Part shown: positions 1 to 10,340 of the stretch, piece by piece
Layout: every line of letters begins with the position of its first letter
Position numbering within the stretch: the first letter of the stretch is position 1
DNA from: Brugia malayi
Taxonomy: Eukaryota > Nematoda > Chromadorea > Rhabditida > Onchocercidae
DNA length: 64,000 nt
Assembly (NCBI RefSeq): GCF_000002995.4
Contig: NW_025062477.1
Span: 4,498,649-4,562,648 of the forward strand
Direction: 5' to 3'
The notes under the pieces: model-generated
Seen by the model: only the letters and a program-made list of their open reading frames with translations
Told to the model about the DNA's origin: nothing
Database searches by the model: none
Program-made: the position numbers and the translations under genes

Positions 1-215
1 TTGTAATTTTCTTGCTTAACCATTTCGGTTCACTTGATATGTTTACAACTGCAAGAATAAGTTCATCCACCAGATCAGCAAGCTCTTGATTACAGTTGCA
101 TACATCGATGGGTATTAGTATGTGAGACCTTTTCTGCACCCCAATCAAACATATTAGCATACGAAGAAAATGAAATCAGAAAACAAGCAAATATAGATAA
201 AACCTTACTTTTCAT
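1..215 (-). pseudogene. htrA: Wolbachia-type htrA/degP (Do-like serine protease) 5' fragment
   Basis: Reading the minus strand from an ATG at 215 gives a signal peptide (start MKSKVLSIFACFLISF, ending near SSYAN). After a frame change near 120-100, the text ELADLVDELILAVVNISSE follows. That segment matches the start of the mature HtrA/DegP protease in alphaproteobacteria, where ADL-x-x-x-LIPAVVNIS is characteristic. HtrA is a periplasmic serine protease and chaperone. Only the N-terminus is inside the window; the catalytic triad would lie beyond the left edge. The neighbour at 393-1036 is an hflC relic on the same strand, and hflC followed by htrA is a usual order in Rickettsiales, which supports both calls. 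The frameshift and the position inside nematode DNA indicate an old, non-functional Wolbachia-to-nucleus transfer. The family match is from recalled motifs; the transfer is inferred. Confidence 0.72.
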
Positions 216-392
216 AAGCTATTTTCATCCCTTATTCAAGATATTTAAGAAATTATTATTTAGTAAAAGTACAGATTTAGTGTTATTTTCAGTAAATAAT
301 TTACTGTAAGCTTTCATAGAGCGATAAAAGTTTTTTTTTTAAAAAAAAAACTCTTCATCAACTTTAAATAAGTGCCCCTCTTATTTCATAGG

Positions 393-1036
393 TCAATAAT
401 TTATTTCCCTCTTTACTCTATCAGCTTTTAATCTAATTTCCAAAACTGCTTCTTCTCCTTCTACTCCAGTCTGCATATTGCAGAGCTATCTTGCTGTCTC
501 TGGTAAATCTGCTCTCTTAATTCTTCCGACATCTGTTATTTTGATACCAAAATTTCCAGCTTCATAGTAAACTCCATACTCGATTAGTAGTTGTATCATT
601 TCTGATCTTTTTTAATTTAATAAATTAATTAATAAAAACCTCTCTATATTTTCCCTAATATGAGCTTCCATAATTGGATATAATCTTCTGATTAACCCTG
701 ATTCATTTCTTACAGTTTGATAAAAAAGTGATGGAATCTACTATTTTATATTTTGCATAAGCATCTACTATGATACGTTTTTTTGATCTGCAGTTATCAC
801 TTTTCTTGGAATTTTGTCAGGACTTAAATCTAAAACTCTCTTATCAAAAAATTCTATATTATTTATAAGTAAGTGGTAACTTAAAATACAAGCCGCTTTT
901 TCTAATATCTCTTACAACTTTAACCAGTTGTATAACTGCTTTTGTTGCTTAATTTGTCTCGTGCACGACAAATATTGAATTAGATAGAACGATCAACAAA
1001 TATAGAAACAAAAGCAATTTTAATATTACTATCCAT
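393..1036 (-). pseudogene. hflC: Wolbachia-type hflC (SPFH/band 7 protease modulator) relic
   Basis: On the minus strand from an ATG at 1036, broken frames spell an HflC protein in order: an N-terminal membrane-anchor start (MDSNIKIAFVSIFV), FFDKRVLDLSPDKIPRKVIT, VDAYAKYKIVDSI, FYQTVRNESG, then LLIEYGVYYEAGNFGIKITD, RIKRADLPE and MQTGVEGEEA. In HflC the motifs VDAYAKY+IVDP, QTVRNESG, D+RIKRADLPE and MQTERE occur in this order, and HflC with HflK modulates the FtsH protease at the inner membrane. At least four stops or frameshifts interrupt it, so it cannot encode a working product. No hflK was recognised upstream (towards 1100-1800), although hflK normally precedes hflC. It sits next to the htrA relic in the usual bacterial order. 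Confidence 0.8.
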
Positions 1037-2204
1037 GATTATTTTCCCAAATTTGTAAGAGATAAATAAGAAAACACACCTTTTACGAGAGAAGGATTTC
1101 GCTTCTATTCCTCATAAAGAGAATTGACGGTATTGTTAATAGTACAGCAGAATTGTTGAATTCTAAGGAGCATAGAAAAGTACGATCTTCTAGTAAGCTC
1201 CTAAGATGATTACCATGGAATAAAGTAAAGCAAAGTACCACAAGAAGCTACTAACGTTAAGTATCAAGTTCTTCCTGAAGGAGACATACTATCTAGAGAA
1301 ACAGGAAAGAGAACTAACTTTTTACGGTATTTCTGTTCTAGCTGAAGATGTTGATAAAACTGTAACAGTAACCCTAGTCTTTTTAAACGCTCATCTAACA
1401 GCTTATATGGTTCTCCTATGCCAACTCCAGATGTTAACCAAAACTTTTTCTATCACAGCTACCAAAAAGTTTTTCTCTGTGCTCCTTAAGTTTTGATAGT
1501 TCTAGTCCTTCTACGTTAGAAAAGCGAAGTCTTTCTCCGGAAGGAAGACTTACCTAAAAGCTCGTGCAAGTTTAAAAAACACAGATTCTTTGGGACAAGT
1601 TGGTGCAACAACAGCCTTCCTACTTCCAAACCAGCAATGTATGTGAGTTAGAAGACTTAGAAGAAGACTTCAAAAAGGATATACCTGCTACAACATTAGT
1701 CAACTTAAGGCCGAAAAATCAGGTGCAGAAGTGTCATATCTCTAAACAAAATACCTACTTTCTGCAAAGAATATTGTTATTCAACGAGATCCTTTTTTAT
1801 TTTCCTTCTTTTTTGTTTTTCTAATTAAGCATTTAACCATAAAAAATTTCAAAATTCCATTGTTACATACTGAAACAACAGGATTTCAAAGAAGTATCTT
1901 CTATTTTTTCTTGATAAATTAATCTAAGTAAAGCATAATAGCAGTGTGTTCATGTATACTCTAATGAACAGTTTGGTTTTAGTTTATACAATTTTTTCAA
2001 ATCTGAAAAACCGTTTCTGAAGAATTATTAAAGAATAAAGAAAAATATATATTTCCTAAAGTGAATTCTCTTTATTTATTTATGGAAAGGTGAAATTAAT
2101 AGTAGTTGTGAATTGATGCAGTGATCAGCCGCTATTGTGATAATACCTATAGAAGAAATAAATCATACTAATTGGGTTAGTAGTGTGTTGTTGATGTGAG
2201 GAGT
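1037..2204. other. Unresolved stretch between Wolbachia-type relics
   Basis: This lies between the hflC relic and the tRNA-like relic and may be further degenerate bacterial DNA. Both strands were read in all frames. Short protein-like runs occur, such as KYQVLPEGDILSRETGKR on the plus strand near 1260-1315, and there is an open plus-strand frame of 74 codons at 1600-1824. None could be assigned to a family. The base composition at 1180-1760 is less A/T-skewed than the worm intergenic DNA after 3.2 kb, which fits decayed coding sequence. Confidence 0.3.
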
Positions 2205-2284
2205 GTTGGGGTGGGTGTAGCCAAGTGGCAAGGCAGAGGGTTTCCGGTGTTGGTATGCGAGGGTTCGGATCCTCCTCTCCCAAC
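2205..2284 (+). pseudogene. Degenerate bacterial tRNA (tRNA-Gln-like)
   Basis: The ends GTTGGG (2205-2210) and CCCAAC (2279-2284) pair to form an acceptor-like stem. Inside are a D-arm-like block (GTAGCCAAGTGGCAAGGCAG) and a T-arm-like block with GGGTTCGGATCCTC, close to the bacterial GGTTCGAATCC consensus. The GTAGCCAAGTGG..AAGGCA core is typical of bacterial tRNA-Gln. The anticodon region is altered (TTTCCGG where TTTTGG-type is expected) and extra bases are present, so it is probably dead. It lies about 120 bp before the gyrB relic and fits the Wolbachia-derived block. tRNAscan with the pseudogene filter off would decide the isotype. Confidence 0.55.
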
Positions 2285-2404
2285 CGTGTCAAGGAGTGGT
2301 GGTGTAAGTAGGTTGATTCTGTGATAAGTTAAAGATATACTAAATTATATATCATAATATGTAATAACGTTTATAAGTAGAGTGGGAAAGTTTGTATGGA
2401 AAGT

Positions 2405-3165
2405 AGTAACTAATAACGCTGATGCAATAAAAGGCTTAGGAGGTCACATGATTCTGTAAGGAAGCATTCAGGTATGTACATTGGAGGGGACACCTGATGA
2501 TGGGTCTGGTTTGTATGTAATGAGATTGTTGATAATGAGATATAGGTGAGGCTTTAGGAGGATGGGTTTTGTGACAAGGTTGAGGTTAGCATAAATCAAG
2601 ATGACTCAGTATCCGTAACCGTAACCGATAATGGTCGTGGCATTCCAGCTGATATTCCCACGATAGATGGAACATCAGCAGTATAGGTAGTAATAATAAT
2701 GACCTGATTGCACGCCAGATGGTAATGTGATAGCAATATCTATAAGGTTTCTGGCGGATTACGTGGTGCATGGTGTTAGTATGTCAGATATAAATTAATT
2801 TACAAGGTGGCTGGAATTAACTATTTGGCGCAATAAAAAAGAACGCTTTATGCGCTTTGAAGATGGTGAGTGAATAAGAAGACAAACAAAAGAGTAACTA
2901 GAGTAACATACCGTCAACGGAGACTTTTAGTAGTATTGATTTGCTCCACTCTTGAAAATCATATCAGAGAATTATTAGCTTTTCTAAATTCAAATATCAA
3001 CATCACTTTGCGTGACTTTCATAACAAACCGTATATAGAGTCTCACATTGATAGTAAACAATCCAAAGATAATTTTGGCACAGCAAATCTCGTGCGGTAC
3101 TTAGATAAGAATAAACCGCATGTTACCAAAATTACCAGCATGAAGGGTGATGCTGCAAATAATAT
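2405..3165 (+). pseudogene. gyrB: Wolbachia-type gyrB (DNA gyrase subunit B) N-terminal relic
   Basis: Broken plus-strand frames spell the GyrB N-terminal ATPase region in order: NADAIKGLGG, MYI-GGTPDDGSGL, a stretch equal to IYEIVDNAIDEA after frame changes, SVTVTDNGRGIPADIPTIDG near 2611-2675 (the Bergerat-fold DNGRGIP box), NIYKVSGGL, WRNKKERFMRFEDGE near 2830-2872, and then an open frame with LENHIRELLAFLNSNINITL and VRYLDKNKP. GyrB is the ATPase subunit of DNA gyrase. Only roughly the first third of the usual ~800 residues is present, with multiple stops and small indels. The wording of the second half is strongly alphaproteobacterial/Wolbachia-like. It is non-functional nuclear DNA of bacterial origin; the match comes from recalled family motifs rather than a search. 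Confidence 0.85.
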
Positions 3166-3202
3166 AAGACAAAGGGATTCACAAATATTCAAACTAGTTT
3201 GA

Positions 3203-3960
3203 AATAAAAATTAGTTTTTATTGTAAAAATGAATTAAAACTATAACTAAATAAAAATTTTCTGAATTTCGCTAATGAAGTATTGCTCAAAACTTAATTAT
3301 TAAAATTTTTTTATTATTTAAGCTGTCAAATGAACACCGTATATGACCAGTTGCCGAACAATGCATTTAAAATAACAAAAAAAACAAAGTTCTAATTATC
3401 TATTTTTTTCAATAGAATGCTATTTTCTAATAGTTTTGACACTTAATTAATGTAAAATTTGATAATCTTAGAACTTTTTTACTTGTTTATTATACAAAAA
3501 TCCTTACGATTTGAAAAATTTTCAGAAAAAGACGAAATTTAAATTATAATTTAAAATTTATTTTAATTATAAAAATAAATTAAAACCATGACTAAATAAT
3601 AATTTTAATAATTTCACTACTGAATTAATGTTAAAACTTTGATAATTAAGCTTTTTTTAAAGTTTATTTTATTTTTTCTGCTGAGAAGTGATCAAATCGT
3701 GGATGACCAGCACCCAAACAAATATACACTAAATAATTAATTAAGTTGAATATATCTATTGTTTTTAATGATTTCGTATTTTAAATAAGTTTAATACTTT
3801 ATTAAAACAAAATTTGATAATCTTAGAACTTTTTTCTTGTTCAATATACAAAAATTCTTACGATTTGAAAAATTTTCAGGAAAAACAAAATTTTAATTTT
3901 AATTAAAATTTATTTTAATTGTAAAAATAAATTAGAACCATGACTAAATAATAATATTAA
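3203..3960. repeat. Tandem duplication of a ~350-bp AT-rich unit
   Basis: Two diverged direct copies lie at about 3203-3555 and 3556-3905, with the start of a third to ~3960. Landmarks recur every ~350 bp: TTGTAAAAATGAATTAAAAC at 3221, its equivalents at 3568 and 3919, and TTTGATAATCTTAGAACTTT at about 3458 and again at about 3810. The first unit carries TTATTTAAGCTGTCAAAT, which also occurs inverted near 12.37-12.39 kb. There is no coding potential. Confidence 0.75.
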
Positions 3961-5984
3961 CTAAATAATCTAAAATTTTCTACTATTGATTGGAGCGCTT
4001 TTTTTTAAGTTTGAAATTTCAATCAAATTACAGTCAAAAATGAACATGAATTTAGAAATTGTGATGGACTATGGTTAATACTAATAAATAAGTTAAAATC
4101 GATACAAAAGAAAATTGATTGTTTTGCGAGTTTTTTTCGCTATTTCACCATCGTTTCAAATACTACAAAGAATAATCATACTATGATAAGAAATTGATAA
4201 AAAATATGGTATGACAAATGAGTATTTTATTTTTGAACTTTATAATTTAAATTTCCTCCATTAAGCAACATGTCAGAATGGTAAAAATAGGAAAAAATCA
4301 CTTCTGACTGAACTTTTCTCAAAACTGTTAGATAAAAGAAACCTTATAAAAGTTATTATCAAATATATTTTTACAAAAAAAAAACTGAATTTAGAAATAC
4401 GTTTTCCAAATTTCATAAACATATCACATTCGATAATAAATGATTTGAATAGGAAAAATTTTGTAAAATAATTTCGATTAGATGGTCACAAGAAATCTCT
4501 TCGCAAAAATCAACAATTACTGTTTCATTATTTGCACTTTATATATTGAATGTGAAATATTTTCAATTTGAAAATAGTAATTCCTTCAAAGTATTCCAAT
4601 CAATTTCTAATCAATTCTGCATGCAACGATCGAATTGGAGCATTTCCTTTAATACGTTAATAATCAAAGCTGTTGTAAAGGGATTCCCTCCACATATTTT
4701 ATAACTTTAATTTAAATTAGGATAGAATGAAAAGGTCAGCCAACGCATATTGTTCTTGGAATAAGTTAAAACATATCGTTGAAGAGATCGATCAGAACGT
4801 GCCGTGCATTTAGAGACGAAATGAGAGTGACGAGTGACGTTCATTAAGAGTGATTTTTCATTTTTTTTTTTTTTTTTTTTTCATTCATTAAGAGTGACAA
4901 ACAAAACCAAATGCAATTCTCTCTGTTATACTGCAATCATCAAGATGGATATGCTCGAGAGATTAACGTAATTCTTCATCTAATAAACAGTATATTGATT
5001 ATAATGATAAGAAAGATATATACTGATATAGCTAATATTATACTGATAAGTGTATCCATATCTAGCATACTAACTTCTAGATGTTCACCTGTTTTATCTA
5101 AAATTTGCGTCTTCTCAATTATTGATTCCTGGAATGATTTGCTGTATTTACATGCTATCGAGAGTTTAATTAAGATTCAAAATAAGGATGTAAATTAATT
5201 TCATTTACCACATTAATTTCTAGCTTCATTCACTTTATACTGCATAAGTTTGTACTTTTTAATAGTATTTCAGTGTCAAAATGAGTTCTTCAGATAAATT
5301 TTATCAATTTTAGATGTCATTGTTTCGTGCAACGACCATATTCAATCATAGTCGTATTCTGCAGTATGACATTGCAAAAGAAAATGCAAATTACCATGAA
5401 ATTTATGAAATGCAATGAAACAAACAGGTGAGCATCTAGAAGTGATAAAACTTAGAGAAACAATTCATTGATGATATCCATGAAGCTTAGGTGAGGTTGA
5501 AAAATCGATGTCTTAAACTTCCGAAACAACTCCTATAATTTCATTTCTTTGTTTAAAATCAGAAATCTACCAAATATATGAGATAAAAAATGCGGCGAAA
5601 AAGGAGGAAAAATTCAAATAGGTAGACCATAAATAATTCCTGTACTAGTCAAAGATAGAAAAGAATAGAGAGCCAATAACACCGGTAGTTTTTCTTTTGA
5701 TCTTCTTAATTCGGGATGATTTTTCCTCCCCCACTGAACATTATGCCATTATCAAATCTAATTTGACATGGACAAAGATCACTGCTGAAAATTGAACTAT
5801 TTGAAAATAAAAAAAAAAATTAACCTTGATGATGTGGCCTTAATACCTTCGAATTTCTTCGTCGAGCAAAGATATGGTATCTTGAAAAACAATTTTTGTT
5901 GATAGTCTTCTCAAATTTCATAAGATCCTTAAAAAATAATCTCCTTGTCAAAACATTTTTTGTTTAAATAAATCAAAAAAAAAA
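3961..5984. other. AT-rich intergenic DNA, no gene recognised
   Basis: No exon with convincing splice sites was found. There is a T20-type tract at 4861-4880 flanked by two copies of TTCATTAAGAGTGA (4840 and 4886). An open plus-strand frame of 95 codons at 4911-5198 has no recognisable domain and overlaps an inverted repeat, so it is not called a gene. Confidence 0.5.
5073..5443. repeat. 22-bp inverted repeat pair
   Basis: ACTTCTAGATGTTCACCTGT at 5073 reappears as its reverse complement at 5422-5443 with one mismatch, over 22 bp in total, separated by about 330 bp. It could be the remains of a small foldback or MITE-type element; no flanking target-site duplication was confirmed. Confidence 0.5.
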
Positions 5985-7400
5985 TAAATAAATAAAATTT
6001 TGACATTGCCAAAATAATATCTTAGTATGCACTAAATACAAAAAAATATACTCCTTAACAAGAAATAATATGAATAAAGTTACGAAAAGCATTCAGTTTA
6101 TAGAGTTAACCAAGAAATGCATGCAAGGACAGTGTTAATAGAAAAAAGAAAAATATTAGCAAATGGAAAAAAAAAAAAAATGAAAAGCATGCAGTTAATA
6201 AAATTAAAAAATGAATGCAAAAACAATGTTAATAAAAAAGAAATGATATAAGTAAAGTTTAAAAAATGTTAATAAAGTTACAAAATGCATGCAAAAAAAC
6301 AAAAAAAACAAAAATGCAAAAATGCAAAAACGCATGCAAAAACAATTCTAATAAAAAACGAGCGGAAATGACGAAAAAAAGCATGCACTTAATTAAATAC
6401 AAAAAAATGCACTAGTTAGCAAGAAACGAAAAGCATTCAGTTCATAGAATTAACCAAAAAATGCATGCAAGGATAGTGTTAATAGGAGAAAGAAAAATAT
6501 TAGCAAATGGAAAAAAAAAAAAAAGAAAAGCATTTAGAATTAAAAAATTCATGCAGAAATAATGTTAATCAAATAAAGAAAATAACAAGTGACAACAAGA
6601 AAAAAGCATGCACAAATACAAGAAAAAAAGTGTACTCGTTAACAAATGGTTAACAACAAAAAAGTTAAGCTACAAAAAGCATGCAATTATTAGAAATAAT
6701 CATACATGCAAAAATAATGTTAATAAAAAACGAATGAGACCAACAAAAAAACATGTACTTAAATACAAAAAAATGTAAGTCATAATAATAAATGGTTTGA
6801 GTAAAGTTACAAAAGCATACAATAAACCGAATCAACTAGAAAACGCATGCAAAACAGTTACAAAAAGCGTGCAACTAATAGAATTGACCAAAAATGCTAA
6901 TAAAAAACGAATGAGAACAACGAAAAAATGCATGCATTTAATGAAACGAAAAAAAAAATGCATGTGTTAGCAGTAAATGGCATGAGCAAAGTTGATAAAA
7001 AGCATGCAATTAGTACAAATAACCAAAACACACATGCAGAAACTATGCTAATGGGAAAATTTTAGGAAAATAATGGTAAATAGGAAAAAACATGCAGTTA
7101 ATAAAATATAAAAAAACTTACTGTATGGGTGCTGGCAGTAAAAAAAACATGCAATTAGTAGAAATAACCAAAAATATATGCAAAAACAATATAAACGAAG
7201 AGAAAAAATGAAACAAAAGAGAAAGTGATATTAATTAGTAATAGCACAATGAGCAAAGTTAGCAAAAGCATGCAACAAAAATAATTGCAAAAACAATAAA
7301 AACCACAAATAATCCAAAAAAATATTACCTAACATAACAGCAAATGAGATCAAAAAAAAAAACATGCAGTTAATAAAACACAGAAAAATTCCGAAAAATA
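5985..7400. repeat. Diverged repeat array with GCATGC cores
   Basis: A-rich, G/C-poor DNA in which the same phrases recur imperfectly: AGCATGCAGTTAATAAAATT, then ACCAAAAAATGCATGCAAAAAC, AATGTTAATAAAAAACGAAT, and GTTAGCAGTAAATG followed by GAGCAAAGTT. GCATGC/ACATGC/GCATTC cores occur at about 6090, 6187, 6335, 6434, 6606, 6675, 6866, 7000, 7090, 7150 and 7268. The compound unit is roughly 100-200 bp and irregular. It is coding-free, with strong A-over-T strand skew. Confidence 0.75.
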
Positions 7401-8888
7401 ATTTGAATAAAAACGAATTAGTTTCAAAAAACGATAGAAAGAATTTAGATTTTAACTCAATCCAAAAAAAATTGAAAAAGCAAAAATTTAAAACTAGAAA
7501 CTAAGTATTTTTAAAATCTTTTTAAAACCCAAAGCTGTATCAATTCAGAAAAATATCACTAAAAATGAGTGGAGATCAAGAATTTGGAATTTATTCTAGA
7601 TTTCAGAAGTTCTTTATCCGAATTTCAAACGCTAAACATTTTTTCTACATACTTGTTTACATGCTATATTGACAAAGGTAGGTATAATTCTATACCTCCC
7701 TTCGATCACCCCTCCCCACCCTACCTCCTCGCCCAAATACATACAGAGGTAATTACAAGAATGGGTACCAACTCACGATTTAGCTCAAAAAGAAGATTTA
7801 AAATTATATCTTATTAAATTGATCTTTTATTGATAACTTATCGTATTTAAATTAGAAGACTAACTTAAAACAGACCGAAACATTCAAAAATTGCTTAAAA
7901 ATGTATGCAAACGAAGAAATTTGTGCTAATATTTAATAAACAGAAAATCATCGTAAAGTGTAAAGAACTTACTATAAGTTAGAAAATACAAAAACAAAAA
8001 TGCATAATAAGTTGGTACCTGATGTACACAGCAGTAAAATTAAACAAAAAAATTTAACTCAGTTAGTAACACTAAAATAACAGTGAAAACTTTCACTGAA
8101 CAAAAATAATAGATAAAGTAACATAATGGATAAAAAATGAACAATGGTTGTGAGAGGTTTAAAAAACAAAAAGACAGTTATAAGTAATAACTATCGAAAA
8201 AATAACTATCAAAATATATAACTGTCAAAAAATATCAAATAACTATCAAGAAATTAAAAACATTAAATTATTCGCAACGATATTTCAATGAAAATAAGTA
8301 AAATACAGTAGTAAATTTTTAGCAAAAATTAGCTGCTGACAAAGAGCTGGTAAAGAAATAAAAAAAAAAAAAACAGTTGATTTCAAAGCAGTTGGATCTA
8401 AGGTGCCCCATATTTGATTTTTAGCACGCTATGCTCAATTTTGTGACAGCAGAAAAAGGAAAATTCCCTTTCAAAAGCTTTTGATTATAAGAGGTAAATG
8501 ACACATTGAAGTATAAAACAATTACAAAGTCCTTAGTATTTTCCATAATTTGAAATCAGCTGTTTTTACATCTAATCCAATAGCAAAACTATTTTTTATC
8601 TTTATTTTTTCCATTTTTTAATTTTTTTTTAAAGTCTTTTTTGATTTTTTTGATTTTTTTTATTTTTTCTTTTTTGATTTTTTAATTTTTTTTATTTTTT
8701 CTATATTTTGTTTTTTGCATTTTTTGATTTTTTTTTTATTTTATATTTTTTATTTTTTATTTTTGCATTTCATATATTTTTTTTATTTTCCGAATTCCAC
8801 TAACCGGCTTGGAATGCATTTCATTGGAAGAGGATGGAGAACAGGAGCAGGCAGCGACAGGTTGAAGCACGGGGAAGGCCAGACAATT
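7401..8888. other. AT-rich intergenic DNA with a T-rich low-complexity tract
   Basis: No gene recognised. Around 8175-8260 the phrase AACTATCAA recurs several times. Positions 8585-8790 are almost pure T with TTTTTGATTTTTT interruptions and lie just beyond the stop of the zinc-finger gene that ends at 8889 on the minus strand. This tract therefore falls in or near that gene's 3' flank. Confidence 0.5.
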
Positions 8889-10328
8889 TCATTGGCCTGA
8901 AAAAAAAAATTCACTGATTAGAAAAATATGAGAATCACTTCATAAATATTTTGCTTTTTATGATCATTTAATTTTTCCTTTTTAACTTTTAAATCTCACT
9001 TCTTCAATATCCCTGTTTCTTACCTGGAATGAAGAGGTGATGGGCATCCTCTTCTCTTCCCACCAGATCAAGTCTTCGGCGCTTCACCTGTCGTTCGTTT
9101 ATTATGGCCGCACATGCCCTCGGGCACCAGTCGAGGGCATGAAGTTCCACCGCTGCCGTTCTCTGTGCGGCCGTAAATCCGGGTGGCAGCAAGAGGTTGT
9201 GCCCACAGCGGGAGCAAAAACCTGGAATACGCATCGATAATGAGTCTATTGGTTTTAAATAAATCAAATATAGCAATATTTTTAAAAACTAATTGGAAAT
9301 TCCATTTCAAAATACTTACCATCTTGCTTGTGTGTTCTTGAGGCGTGAATACGCCACCCTTTCAGTGTCTCAAATTGCCTGCTGCAGAGATCACACACTG
9401 AAAATAGAAACTATTAGAAAGAAAATATTATTGCACAAATTGTTGTTAGAGTATCGATATGAGAATGAAAATCATAAATATAATTTTATCAATAAGAAAT
9501 CAAAAAATATGATTACATTCCTTCTACAAATTACAGCATGTAATCATTTCCAAAGTTATTAAAATTATAAATTACCGATATTTTTGCTTCCTTCTCCTTG
9601 AGCTATCATGTATGGCTCCACCTGCGGCACTTCCAACTCCATTCGGAGTTGCTCCGGAAGGTCTTTCAAGTCAGCTGGTTGAAACTCTTCCGGTCGTGCC
9701 GCAGCCAATACTTCCTGCGTGGCAGGAACCGGGATTCTGATCGTCCTTGATCGTCTGAAACAAGCTTTATTTAATGTAGATTATTTGGCAGAGAAAGGTA
9801 GTATCTGTCTAATTAGCAAATTACTTTGCTTTACAATTGTTGATAAAAAATTAAACTTACAGGTCGAGTTCACGTACTGTTTCTACCGGTTCCGCAATGT
9901 CACTCGTCTCCATTGGTGCCACCGGTGCCTCAAGCTCTTCTTCTTCTTCACTGTCTGGCAGAGGAGCCCACTCTGCCTCTTCTTCGCTAAATTCCGGCTC
10001 CTGAGGTACCGGGTCCTCTTCCATTACTGCATGGGCACTTTGCCCTACCAATTCCTCCAACCTCCACCCCGCCTCCACCATGCGTTCTATGAGCGAGCGT
10101 TCAAACTGAAAAGGCTACTTTTTACAGTTGAATTTGAGGCGGAGAGAAATTCAGCAATTGTTTACACTGTCATTAATTCATACGAGAAAAAAAGCAGAAA
10201 AAAAGAAAACAATGAGAAAATTACCTGAACTGTCTCGCTCAAAAACCTCTTAATATGCGGTACATTTCAGGCTTCCTTTTCAAGTATTTAAAGACCACTT
10301 TTATTTCTTGTTCCATGGGAGCCATCAT
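8889..10328 (-). CDS. C2H2 zinc-finger protein, possible frame break in exon 1
   Basis: Exons (minus): 10225-10328, 9861-10105, 9576-9754, 9320-9397, 9024-9221 and 8889-8896, all with GT/AG borders. Junction phases agree throughout and give ~270 aa ending FIPGQ. Order: a short basic start (MMAPMEQEIK), an acidic middle (SEEEAEWAPLPDSEEEEE), a Pro/Glu-rich linker, a classical C2H2 finger starting CDLCSRQFETLKGW with HASRTH (C-x2-C-x12-H-x4-H), then a second possible metal site: CSRC, with H and C in VELHALDWCPRAC, followed by ERQVKRRR. A nucleic-acid-binding role is likely; the exact function is unknown. As read, exon 1 hits TGA after ILRGF. One more T in the T5 run at 10241-10245, or an alternative intron (AGAG|GTTTTT to CTCATAG|AA), restores the frame. 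Exons are markedly GC-richer than neighbouring genes. Confidence 0.72.
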
Positions 10329-10340
10329 CCTAAAAAATTG
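10329..10340 (-). promoter_or_regulatory. Acceptor directly before zinc-finger ATG (candidate trans-splice site)
   Basis: On the minus strand AATTTTTTAG ends at 10330 and the first ATG follows one base later. An acceptor this close to the start fits spliced-leader addition. It could equally be the acceptor of an intron in the 5' UTR. Confidence 0.4.

Noticed and set aside
1600..1824. 74-codon plus-strand open frame
   Set aside because: It begins at a non-ATG codon, has no recognisable domain and lies in the decayed bacterial block; treated as part of the unresolved segment.
4911..5198. 95-codon plus-strand open frame
   Set aside because: No domain, no trans-splice acceptor, and it overlaps one arm of an inverted repeat; probably chance.
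5985..7400. CRISPR-like array
   Set aside because: Units are irregular, spacers are A-rich copies of each other and the context is eukaryotic; it is a diverged tandem repeat.
9719..10228. 169-codon plus-strand open frame
   Set aside because: It is the antisense shadow of exons 2 and 3 of the minus-strand zinc-finger gene, which has consistent splice sites and phases.
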